In this document: positions 1 through 8,558 of the stretch, piece by piece
How the letters are laid out: every line of letters begins with the position of its first letter
Numbering within the stretch: the stretch's first letter is position 1
Assembly: GCA_039024315.1 (NCBI GenBank)
Contig: JBCCQN010000076.1
Coordinates: forward strand, 1-33,179
Source: JBCAWW01 sp039024315
Lineage (GTDB): Bacteria; Bacteroidota; Bacteroidia; J057
DNA: 33,179 nt
Direction of reading: 5' to 3'
Program-made: the position numbers and the translations under genes
Notes under the pieces: model-generated
Database searches by the model: none
Seen by the model: the letters and a program-made list of their open reading frames with translations, nothing else
Told to the model about the DNA's origin: nothing

Positions 1-3000
1 ATATCTCGATCTGGACCGGCATCAGCCAAAGGCTTGGCTTTGACCACTACAGAGACTGAATCGATATTACTCACACAGCCATTGACATCCGTTACTTGGA
101 AATAGTAAACAACCGTATCGGTCGCTTGACCAATATTAGGATTCATGGTCGGATCTTCTGCGAATGCATTAGAAATACCACAGTTTCCAGGATCATTACA
201 GGTCCATTCGTAAAAATAAGGAGCTGTACCACCACTTACGCTTGCTTCAACTTGTACCCCACCTTCACCATCACAGAAATTTTTATCAATCCCTGCGTTG
301 ACGATTGGGCCAGGATTAACCGTTACCTGTTGGACACTAGTAGCCAAACAGCCTTGGTAACCCACCACTAGGCTAACCGTCTTCGTACCACCGCTGGCAT
401 ACATGATCGTACCGGGATTGGGTTGGCTAGAAGTTGCAGGAATTGCCCCTGCGCCAAAGTCCCAAGTATAGGTTTGATTAGGTCCAACAGGGGCACCCGT
501 ATATTGGAAGCTAACCCCTTCGTTTTGGCAGCTAACGCCAGTGGAGAAGCTAAAGTTGGCTTCGGGATCAGGAATCACATCAAAGTTGATGATGGCGCTA
601 TCACCGACACAGCCATTACGGGTAACGATCACAGAAACCTGTTTAGGGCCAGTGTTTAAGTATGTGACGGGACCCGGAGTAGAACTATTACTCGTAGCGG
701 GAACCGCATCAGGACCAAAATCCCAAGCGAATGAGGTAACGTTCGTTTCACCATTGTACACAAAATTGAAACTGTTACCAGCGAAGCATTGATCAGCAAC
801 AGGGTCAATGCTTGCATTAGGCAAGGCCAAGACGTTTATGGTTTGGCAATTAAGATTGGAGATACAACCGTTTTCTTCTACTTGCAGACAAACCGTTTTT
901 ACTCCTGGAGTAAGCCATTCGATTACAAATGGGCCTCCACCAGTACCACTGACGATTTGACCACCATCAAAGTTCCAAGTATAACCTGCATTTACGGTAG
1001 CATTACCAGTGTAGGTAATTTGGACATTATCGTCTAAACAGACATCTGTCTGGAGATTGAAATCGGCCGTAGGAATTTGGTTGACAGTAGTGGTTTGTGT
1101 TACCACCGGACTTACACAACCATTGTCGATTACGGTCAATGAAACATCTTTGGAGCCAGGCGATGCCCATGTTACACCAAATGGACCGGCACCTGTACCG
1201 CCATTGCCACCATCAAAGTCCCATACGAAGGTAGAGCCAGAACCTCCAGAGCCTGTGTATAGCACCTGAGCTGGTTGGCCTTCACAAACTGGACTGGCCA
1301 ATGTAAAGCTAGCAGTAGGAATATCATTTACGATGACAGGGATGGTAGTAGTATCTGAGAGACAACCGTTTTGCTCAACAGAAAGCGTAACGAATTTGGT
1401 ACCAGGTGTACTCCAAGAAACTTGGTGCGGACCGGGACCGGTAGTGGAACCAGTACCACCGTCATAATTCCAAGAGAAGTTAACCCCTAGGGTTTGGGCA
1501 GAGGCGTAAACCACAGAGGTAACCTCATTAATACAAACAGGTTGTTGGATCGAGAAGTTAGAAGGTGGCTTGGGCGTAAAGGTCACTAAAGTCGTATCAA
1601 AGGCAACACAGCCATTGGCATCTGTTGCGGCCAGATAAAATGGAATCGTAATTGGATTACTTGTACCATTATTGAGGGAGACACAGGGTTGTGCTACGTT
1701 AGTTGGCGTACCGCCGCAGAAACCTTGGTTACCGGGAGACGACCATTGATAAGAATAACCCGTGGCAGGAGCCGTGCCAATAGTGCCTGTTTGGCTAGGA
1801 CAGACCGATATATCAGGTCCCGCGTCAGCCGAAGCTGTATTGGTCATACTGATAGAACCGGTGGCGTTTAGCGTTTGATTAGTAAGTGAATCAAAGATAG
1901 CCAGGTTATAATTATATGTACCGGGACCGGGGAAGGTATATAGAACAGAATCGCCAGTACCGTTCAGGCCACCGCCACCAGACCAAGTATAGGCCGTGTT
2001 AGGGGCAGGTCCTCCACAAATCGTAAATAATCCATCGTAACATCCTACTAGCGAGACATTGGCAGTATTGGAACCCGGACAGGAACCAACGTCAAAGACT
2101 ATAGTATATTGGTTGATCCCTAGAATCGGACAACCATCGTCCACTATCGAGACAAGTAGCTGAAACAGACCGGATTGGGTAGGCGTCCAGCAAAACTGAC
2201 CAGTAGGGGGAATCGTAGAAGTGATTGTATCCACCGGTACCCCTGGATTTGCAGCATTGGCAAAAGTACCGCCAGGAAGTTGGTGGAAAACGTACATTTT
2301 CCAAACCTGACCTGAATCAGAGTCAAAGCTGGGCATGTCAATACAAACCTCTTCACAAGCACAAGCGTTAACCGTGAAACCATTAACAGAAGAACCAGGG
2401 CTATTGGTAGAGATGTTTGCTATGGTAGGAGATTCATTGACCTGACCGAAGGCGGCGCAGTCAATTACCGTAATCTGCATATCGCGCAATACCTCACCGA
2501 TTTTGACACCATTGCGATACTCTTCGACGATGATACACATTACAGCGGTAACCTGAGGACCATTCGTTGGAGGGGTAGGGGTAATAGATATATCACCAGT
2601 AAATGAATTTACAGTAACATTCCAGCCCGCGCCAAGAGGCTGAGTTGGCGAAAAGCCAGGACCATAGCCTACATTGACACCAAGATCATCTAAACAAGGT
2701 CCAAGAGAATATACCAGCGAATCCCCATCAGGGTCAAAGGCTCCTTGGTTGAAGGTAAAGGATTCCCCTTGACACAAGTAAGGGATCGGGGGATTAGCGA
2801 ATTGAGGGGAGGAGTTACACGGAGTGATAGCCGTATTGATAGTCGTCGAACCGGAATAAATACCATCATTGGCCGCTCCGGAGTTGATCGCGCCATTACG
2901 ACAACAGGATTCCCATTCAATTACGTATTCGTTACAGTTGGTATTACAGAAGTCAAAGTCCTGATAATAAACTGCTTCTGCTACCCCTCTTAACTGACCG

Positions 3001-3356
3001 GGGGTACCATCACACTCTGTCGTCGCGGTTGGACAGACAGGGGTCACCTCTAAATAGGAGACAAACTGCCAACCGCCGATACCGACTGGGTCGTTACAGT
3101 TTGCAGTAGTACCGAATATATCGAAGGTACCATTATTGGGAGGTGCAGGTGCATTTCCAGGTGCATTGACCACTGGAGTAGGAGTAATAGAAGTACTTAC
3201 ACAGTCGTAATATGTGGTTACGTAGATACGGTAAGTACATGGTCCAATACACTCGTAGGAGATATCTACCCCCATAAAGTGAGACCCCAAAACTGATTGG
3301 ACACTAAAAATAAGCATACTTCCCATCAAAAGAAGGATGCGATTGAACGATTTCAT
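1..3356 (-). CDS. Giant secreted PKD-repeat surface protein, 3' end outside window
   Basis: The reading frame is open from an ATG at 3356 to the left window edge, giving about 1118 visible residues. It starts with a signal peptide (MKSFNRILLLMGSML, hydrophobic to about residue 24) followed by SHFMGVDISYECIGPCTYRI. Residues 25 to about 500 form a Cys-rich domain with WESCCRN, FNQGAFDPDGDSL and LRDMQITV. After Ig-like stretches, at least five PKD-type repeats follow (about residues 610-1020), each with a W-x-[FY]-D/G core and an xNGC end, e.g. WDFDGG and WDFGPDA. Such proteins are exported by T9SS and act as adhesins or gliding-associated surface proteins in Bacteroidota. The sorting domain should lie beyond the left edge but is not visible. 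An in-frame ATG at 3392 would add 12 hydrophilic residues before the signal peptide and is less likely. It is a divergent paralogue of the gene at 4044. Confidence 0.9.
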   Translation of the reverse strand, partial: MKSFNRILLLMGSMLIFSVQSVLGSHFMGVDISYECIGPCTYRIYVTTYYDCVSTSITPTPVVNAPGNAPAPPNNGTFDIFGTTANCNDPVGIGGWQFVSYLEVTPVCPTATTECDGTPGQLRGVAEAVYYQDFDFCNTNCNEYVIEWESCCRNGAINSGAANDGIYSGSTTINTAITPCNSSPQFANPPIPYLCQGESFTFNQGAFDPDGDSLVYSLGPCLDDLGVNVGYGPGFSPTQPLGAGWNVTVNSFTGDISITPTPPTNGPQVTAVMCIIVEEYRNGVKIGEVLRDMQITVIDCAAFGQVNESPTIANISTNSPGSSVNGFTVNACACEEVCIDMPSFDSDSGQVWKMYVFHQLPGGTFANAANPGVPVDTITSTIPPTGQFCWTPTQSGLFQLLVSIVDDGCPILGINQYTIVFDVGSCPGSNTANVSLVGCYDGLFTICGGPAPNTAYTWSGGGGLNGTGDSVLYTFPGPGTYNYNLAIFDSLTNQTLNATGSISMTNTASADAGPDISVCPSQTGTIGTAPATGYSYQWSSPGNQGFCGGTPTNVAQPCVSLNNGTSNPITIPFYLAATDANGCVAFDTTLVTFTPKPPSNFSIQQPVCINEVTSVVYASAQTLGVNFSWNYDGGTGSTTGPGPHQVSWSTPGTKFVTLSVEQNGCLSDTTTIPVIVNDIPTASFTLASPVCEGQPAQVLYTGSGGSGSTFVWDFDGGNGGTGAGPFGVTWASPGSKDVSLTVIDNGCVSPVVTQTTTVNQIPTADFNLQTDVCLDDNVQITYTGNATVNAGYTWNFDGGQIVSGTGGGPFVIEWLTPGVKTVCLQVEENGCISNLNCQTINVLALPNASIDPVADQCFAGNSFNFVYNGETNVTSFAWDFGPDAVPATSNSSTPGPVTYLNTGPKQVSVIVTRNGCVGDSAIINFDVIPDPEANFSFSTGVSCQNEGVSFQYTGAPVGPNQTYTWDFGAGAIPATSSQPNPGTIMYASGGTKTVSLVVGYQGCLATSVQQVTVNPGPIVNAGIDKNFCDGEGGVQVEASVSGGTAPYFYEWTCNDPGNCGISNAFAEDPTMNPNIGQATDTVVYYFQVTDVNGCVSNIDSVSVVVKAKPLADAGPDRD

Positions 3357-3652
3357 ATCAGTAGCAAATAAAAGTTCTCCATTCACATTCATTATCTAGC
3401 CAAGCTAAGCAAAAATAGGGATTAAATAATCATAATTCCAGAATGTCATGAAACGAACTGCCATTATTTTCGCACAAAGTCCACCCTTGATTTTTGAATA
3501 TATTACATGTGTTAGAGAGCATATCAATCCCAGAAGGATAAGATGTTGGTAAAAGAAATAATAACTTTAAATAACTAATTATTGTCAAAAAGAGATATGT
3601 TATTAGTTTAATCATTCGTATTATGTACGCTATGCGTGAATCAACCAAATAG

Positions 3653-3964
3653 GGAAATCTGTTGGGAGAGAGGAAAGCGTTCTGCGAAGCAGTATATAAG
3701 TTGAAAAAATCTTACCCTTATAAGCAAGAGGATATCCCAAAATCTGCTGCAAGAGAGATTTTACAATTAGCAAAATCACCGTAAAAAATGTTTGCTTAGC
3801 CTAATACAAAAGTCTTGGCCTATTATGCGCAAACAAATAACAGTCAGCGCATTAATCTTGACCAAAAAGGCATCTTTGCCGCTAAATGGAAGAACGAATG
3901 GTATGGAAAAACCATTTTTTTTTCTAATTTCAGGGATTGTAAAAATACGCCGTCCTCATTATAA
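3653..3964 (+). pseudogene. Possible decayed ORF remnant of unknown origin
   Basis: One plus-strand frame is open from the codon after TAG 3650-3652 to TAA 3962-3964, interrupted only by two stops close together (3782-3784 and 3797-3799). The conceptual peptides look protein-like, for example KLKKSYPYKQEDIPKSAARE before the stops and YYAQTNNSQRINLDQKGIF after them. There is no start codon of note and no family I recognise. It could be chance in AT-rich DNA, so confidence is low. The first part of the frame runs through the repeat at 3677-3692. Confidence 0.15.
3677..3692 (+). repeat. Interspersed repeat, GCGTTCTGCGAAGCAG half-palindrome
   Basis: The 16 nt GCGTTCTGCGAAGCAG recur almost exactly at 29045-29059 and with changes at 26122-26140. 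The terminator at 21159-21189 carries the complete palindrome of the same family. Here only the left arm plus the GCAG start of the right arm is present, followed by TA. Confidence 0.55.
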
Positions 3965-3999
3965 ATATTAGATCGGCTTCTCCGTTATCTTGTCATCCG

Positions 4000-4016
4000 C
4001 CCTGTACTTGACAGGG
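4000..4016 (+). repeat. Intergenic hairpin CCCTGT-ACTTG-ACAGGG
   Basis: Perfect 6-bp arms with a 5-nt ACTTG loop, preceded by GTCATCCG. The layout (GTCATCC, arm, ACTTG, arm, GATC) resembles the widespread intergenic palindromes of the form GTCATCC-CGGACTTGATCCG seen in many bacteria; that comparison is from memory. It lies in the leader of the gene at 4044 and is read through by a spurious upstream start at 3990. Confidence 0.5.
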
Positions 4017-4043
4017 ATCATCGCAAATTTGCTTAGAAGGATC

Positions 4044-7000
4044 ATGAAACAGACGCTTTACTCTCTCATTACGCTACTATTATTGTCGATCAGTTTTGAT
4101 GGACTTCAAGCTACTCACTTCATGGGAGTAGATATCTCGTATGAATGTACAGGCCCATGTACGTATCGCATCACCCACAAGACTTATTACGATTGTAATG
4201 GTGGAGCGACTCAAACGCCTGTATATCCTCCTCCTACGGTCACCACGCCAGCAGTCTTGAATGCAGTAAACGCTGCTTCCCCCTTTCTTGACTTCATTGG
4301 CTTATCAGCGGGTTGTGTGCCTCCTACTCCAATAGGAAACTGGTTTCTGGTTTCTTATTTTGAAGTAACGCCATTGTGCCCTGATGCCATTAATCCTCCT
4401 CCGGGTACTCCCTCATCAACTAGGTGTGATGATACCAACCCTCTTGCTCCTTTGTTTGGCGTATCTGAGGCAGTATTTACGAGAGAGTACAATTTTTGTA
4501 ACTCGACCAATTGTTCCGGCTTCTTGATTGAGTGGGAATCCTGCTGTAGAAACGCAGCGATTACCTCAATTGCCAACCCAACAGGAGCCACTACAGGAAG
4601 AATTTACACAGGTGAGACCATTATTGACCTTACGCTCAATCCCTGTAATAGTTCTCCTTTCTTCCAAAACAAACCTGTACCATACATTTGCGCAGGTCAG
4701 TTATTTACCTTTAATCAGGGCGCAATTGATCCAGATGGGGATTCACTTTCTTATGAATTAGGTCCTTGTTATGTAGATCCAGGCGTTACGGTAACTTACC
4801 TCAATGGACACGGGCCACAAGCCCCAATGGGACCCACTTGGGACGTTTCGGTTAATCCTCTTACAGGAGACGTAACTATGACGCCTACCCCTACTGGTGC
4901 CGTAGTAGTCGGAGTGGTTTGTATCGTGGTAAAAGAGTGGCGCAATGGCGTGCAAATCGGTCAGGTGGTACGAGACATGCAGATTACGGTAATCCCTAAC
5001 TGCACCTCTAGTAACCCTATCACTGGTGGTATCCAGCCATCGAGTGTGACCATTGGCCCAGATAGTGTACCTGCTTTCCCGCTTTCTTACAATGAAGCAA
5101 GAACTTGTGCAGGCTCGGAGATTTGTTTTGATATCCCAGTGATCAGCCAAGATCCTAACTTGTTTTATACGCTATCTTGGAACCAAAATATCCCTGGTGC
5201 AACTTTTACGGATGCTACCAATTCTACCATCCAAAATTCGATTTCGGGCGCCGCGCCAGTGGCTACTTTCTGTTGGACTCCCCCTTTGACTGCAGCAGGA
5301 GCCTACTTCTTTACCGTTTCGGTCAATGATGATGCTTGTCCTGTACCGGGTTTTAACCAGTACACAATCATTATCTATGTCGATGATGTTTTGGAAACCT
5401 CTCAAGCGGTTGGTAACTATATCGGCTGTAATGAGATGGAGCTGGTAGCTTTACCGGTTTCAACCATTCCGAGTATCTATAACAACGTCTTCCCTGTGAC
5501 TTCGTGGAGTGGTAATGGTAATTTAGGCCTCAATCCAAATACCGAAGATTCAGCCTTTACGCATCTCTATCCCGCACCGGGCTTATATAACTTTAATCTC
5601 CAATTGGAAGACACGTTTGGTTGTCGCACGGTGATTCCGGGATTCACGACTCTCCCAGGTGGGGTTACGGCCGATGCTGGTTCTGACGTATCGATTTGTT
5701 CTAACTTTAATTTCCCGCTGGGAACGCAAGCCATTCCTGGCCAATCTTACAGTTGGAGCCCCGGTACAGCTTTGAGTGATCCTACCTTAGCGCAACCCAC
5801 CTTTATGTATCCCAATACAGGTAGTGTGCAGGATACACTCAATTACATCCTTACTGTAACCGACGGCGTTTGTACTACGGTTGATTATACGCGAGTGATT
5901 GTTAATCCAACGCTACAAACCTCGATCTTCCCTAACAACCCCGTCATTTGTATTGGAGATCAACAGGTCCTTTCTGCTACTGGTAACCTTCAGGGCGGTA
6001 ATACCTACCTTTGGAGTACAGGAGATACCTCACAAAATATTACGGTCAATCCGACCTCTACTACTACTTATTCAGTAGTATCTTTTAACAATGGTTGTTC
6101 TTCGGACGAAATCTTCGTAACGGTGGATGTAACCGTTGGACCTCCAGCCTTAGTTTCGGGTAACTTCCAAGTATGTCCAGGTGGCTCAACCACTCTGACA
6201 GCTGCAGGAGGCGACACATACTTATGGAGTGCCGGTAGCTTTACGCAACCTTCTATCACCTTGGCAGGTCTAAATGCTGATTCAACCCTATGGGTGATTG
6301 CCTATGACGCCAATGGCTGTCCAGGCGATACGACCTTTGTTACGGTACAGGCCTATGACGAACCCGCAGCAGACTTTAGCACGCCTACTATATGCCAAGG
6401 TCTTAGTAGCAGTTTCTCTGATCTCTCAACGATCAACGATGGTACTATCGTAGGTTGGACTTGGGACTTTGATGATAATACTACCTCTACCGATCAAAAT
6501 CCTGTTCATAACTATGCTTCGCCAGGTAACTATGACGTGAGCTTGACAGTGATGAGTAGCAATGGATGTACCAATACGATCACCCGTAGGATTGAGGTAG
6601 AGCCAGTGCCCGTAGCCGACTTTAGCTTTACCAATGCTTGTGAAGGTGATGCCAACACCTTCCAACAGACAGCCGGAATACAGCTAGGTAGTGTGATTAC
6701 AGGCTATAGCTGGAACTTTGGTGATGGCAATACTGCAGTAGGTACCAACACCTCTCACACTTATGGTGGCTTTGGGTATTACAACGTAACGCTAAGTGTA
6801 GTTTCGGACGCAGGATGTACAGATGATTTCACCAGAACGGTATTTGTCAATCCTAATCCGATCGCTGATTTCCAAATCATCAGTGCTTGTGAAGATAGTC
6901 TCGTATTGGCCTCGTCTGCTTCTACTGTGGCAGGTTCGTTGGATTTTATCTCCAATCACGATTGGGAGTTTGGTGATCCCAGTAGTGGCGCAGCTAACAC

Positions 7001-8414
7001 CTCTACACGAGTGAACCCATCCCACGTTTATAACACGGCTGGATTCTACGATGTAACGCTTACCGTTACGACTCAAAACGGTTGTACTAACACTATACAA
7101 CGCAATATTGAGATCTTCCCAGATCCAGTGGCCAACTTTACCTATGATGAGACTTGTGAAAATGTATTCACAGAATTTATTGATCGTTCGCAAAGCGTAC
7201 CTTCTACTCCTATCTCTAACTGGTCTTGGGACTTTGGAGACGGCCAAGAAGCCAATGTCCAGTTCCCTGAAAATAAATATTCACTCACTAGTGGAGCAGG
7301 AACTTATGATGTACGTCTTGCCGTTCAGACCACAGCCGGTTGTGTAGATACTCTCACCCAAGCCGTACTCATCAATCCTCGTCCGTTCCCCGGCTATGCA
7401 GTCCAAGAAGTTTGTTTGGGAGACACCTCCAAGTTCTTTGGTGGTGCTGACATAGCAGAAGGTAATATCGCAGCTTGGTCTTGGGACTTTGGTGATGGTT
7501 CAACCTCCAGCCTACAAAATCCTGAAAACCTCTATCAGGTAGCAGATATTTACCGAGCGAGGTTTACGGCCGTAAGTGATAGTGGTTGTGCCGCCGAAGT
7601 AACTCAAAATGTCATCGTTAGTCCATTACCGGAAATCACAACTATTACTGATGACACCATTTGTTTTGGCAACCAAGCGTTCTTACTGGCGACTACAGAA
7701 CCGACATCCGTCATCCGCTGGTACGCCAACCTTGACGATATTACTAACGGCAACCGTGCTTTGTACGAAGGATTTACCTTCACCACGCCACCTCTACCGC
7801 TGGAGACAACCTACTATATTGAAGGCTTTTCAGATAGAGGTTGTATCAGCGTGCCGCAGCCCGTTACCGCTTTCATTTATGATAGTCAAGACCTCAGTAT
7901 TGTACCTGATAAGCAAGAAGTTGAACTTCCATTTGGCTTAGTCAACTTTAGTTCTACTAGTACCATTGATCTTACTGATTGGAACTGGAACTTTGGTGAT
8001 GGCAATACTTCCAGCGCTTCTGATCCTTCTCATGAGTATCAGTATCCAGGGCGCTATGAAGTTCGCCTGCAAGTAACAGACATCAATGGTTGTGAAATGG
8101 AAACCATCATCCCGATTGAGGTCAAGCAGATCATCGAGGTTTATCTACCTTCGGCCTTTACGCCTAATCAGGATGGTCGCAATGATACCTACAAAATCGG
8201 GGCGTACAACATTAACTTTGAAGCCTTCAATATCCAGATCTTTGGTCGTTGGGGACAGAAAATCTATGAGTCTAGCGATCCAAACTTCACTTGGGATGGC
8301 AAAGATCTGCAGGGTGCAGATGTGCCAGAAGGCGTTTATGTCTATCATGTTCGCTACCAAGACAATGATGGTAATGATTACTTTGATGCTCGCACCATTA
8401 CGCTGTTGAGATAA
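4044..8414 (+). CDS. Giant secreted PKD-repeat protein with T9SS type B (gliding-motility) C-terminal domain
   Basis: 1456 residues if started at ATG 4044, which gives a signal peptide MKQTLYSLITLLLLS up to about residue 24 and then THFMGVDISYECTGPCTYRI. A frame start at 3990 would add 18 residues encoded by an intergenic hairpin and is rejected. The N-terminal 500 residues are Cys-rich and match the divergent neighbour (WESCCRN, FNQGAIDPDGDSL, VRDMQITVIP). Several Ig-like modules follow, then six PKD domains centred near residues 805, 890, 973, 1058, 1145 and 1311 (WDFDDN, WNFGDG, WEFGDP, WDFGDG, WDFGDG, WNFGDG). Residues about 1365-1456 are a CHU_C/type B sorting domain (YLPSAFTPNQDGRNDTYKI ... 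FGRWGQKIYES ... GVYVYHVRY). This predicts export through T9SS and attachment to, or release from, the cell surface. A binding partner cannot be read from the sequence. Confidence 0.95.
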   Translation: MKQTLYSLITLLLLSISFDGLQATHFMGVDISYECTGPCTYRITHKTYYDCNGGATQTPVYPPPTVTTPAVLNAVNAASPFLDFIGLSAGCVPPTPIGNWFLVSYFEVTPLCPDAINPPPGTPSSTRCDDTNPLAPLFGVSEAVFTREYNFCNSTNCSGFLIEWESCCRNAAITSIANPTGATTGRIYTGETIIDLTLNPCNSSPFFQNKPVPYICAGQLFTFNQGAIDPDGDSLSYELGPCYVDPGVTVTYLNGHGPQAPMGPTWDVSVNPLTGDVTMTPTPTGAVVVGVVCIVVKEWRNGVQIGQVVRDMQITVIPNCTSSNPITGGIQPSSVTIGPDSVPAFPLSYNEARTCAGSEICFDIPVISQDPNLFYTLSWNQNIPGATFTDATNSTIQNSISGAAPVATFCWTPPLTAAGAYFFTVSVNDDACPVPGFNQYTIIIYVDDVLETSQAVGNYIGCNEMELVALPVSTIPSIYNNVFPVTSWSGNGNLGLNPNTEDSAFTHLYPAPGLYNFNLQLEDTFGCRTVIPGFTTLPGGVTADAGSDVSICSNFNFPLGTQAIPGQSYSWSPGTALSDPTLAQPTFMYPNTGSVQDTLNYILTVTDGVCTTVDYTRVIVNPTLQTSIFPNNPVICIGDQQVLSATGNLQGGNTYLWSTGDTSQNITVNPTSTTTYSVVSFNNGCSSDEIFVTVDVTVGPPALVSGNFQVCPGGSTTLTAAGGDTYLWSAGSFTQPSITLAGLNADSTLWVIAYDANGCPGDTTFVTVQAYDEPAADFSTPTICQGLSSSFSDLSTINDGTIVGWTWDFDDNTTSTDQNPVHNYASPGNYDVSLTVMSSNGCTNTITRRIEVEPVPVADFSFTNACEGDANTFQQTAGIQLGSVITGYSWNFGDGNTAVGTNTSHTYGGFGYYNVTLSVVSDAGCTDDFTRTVFVNPNPIADFQIISACEDSLVLASSASTVAGSLDFISNHDWEFGDPSSGAANTSTRVNPSHVYNTAGFYDVTLTVTTQNGCTNTIQRNIEIFPDPVANFTYDETCENVFTEFIDRSQSVPSTPISNWSWDFGDGQEANVQFPENKYSLTSGAGTYDVRLAVQTTAGCVDTLTQAVLINPRPFPGYAVQEVCLGDTSKFFGGADIAEGNIAAWSWDFGDGSTSSLQNPENLYQVADIYRARFTAVSDSGCAAEVTQNVIVSPLPEITTITDDTICFGNQAFLLATTEPTSVIRWYANLDDITNGNRALYEGFTFTTPPLPLETTYYIEGFSDRGCISVPQPVTAFIYDSQDLSIVPDKQEVELPFGLVNFSSTSTIDLTDWNWNFGDGNTSSASDPSHEYQYPGRYEVRLQVTDINGCEMETIIPIEVKQIIEVYLPSAFTPNQDGRNDTYKIGAYNINFEAFNIQIFGRWGQKIYESSDPNFTWDGKDLQGADVPEGVYVYHVRYQDNDGNDYFDARTITLLR

Positions 8415-8435
8415 AAGATATTTGTTTAGCTTTTT

Positions 8436-8467
8436 TAGCCGTTCCGCTGCGCGGAACGGCTATTTTT
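8436..8467. terminator. Strong intrinsic terminator after the giant surface-protein gene
   Basis: A perfect 12-bp stem TAGCCGTTCCGC (8436-8447) pairs with 8451-8462 around a TGC loop and is followed by TTTTT. It starts 21 nt after the TGA at 8412-8414. A T-run also precedes the stem, so the opposite strand has an A-run but no good T-tail. Its core GTTCCGCTGCGCGGAAC recurs without a T-tail at 26024-26040. Confidence 0.85.
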
Positions 8468-8558
8468 ATTTGGGCCATCAGAAGCCATACAGAAAATGAC
8501 AAAAGTCCTTACAGCATAAATAGAAGAATCAATATCTTTATGACTTACAGCAGCCATT

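Larger units (their letters stand above)
3357..4043. other. AT-rich divergent intergenic region between two giant surface-protein genes
   Basis: These 687 bp are the longest non-coding stretch of the window and clearly more AT-rich than the flanking genes. They should carry the promoters of both divergent genes, but I could not identify a convincing TTTG/TAnnTTTG Bacteroidota promoter. The region holds a copy of the CGTTCTGCGAAGCAG repeat (3677-3692), a weakly supported coding remnant (3653-3964), a CCCTGT/ACAGGG hairpin (4000-4016) and a 10-bp palindrome GCAAATTTGC (4023-4032) just before the right gene's start. Confidence 0.6.

Noticed and set aside
3430..3648. 72-codon minus-strand ORF in the divergent intergenic region
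   Set aside because: AT-rich low-complexity hydrophobic peptide with no family features, lying where promoters are expected.
3990..4043. In-frame upstream start of the giant plus-strand gene
   Set aside because: The extra 18 residues come from an intergenic hairpin (4000-4016), and the signal peptide begins at Met 4044, matching the paralogue.
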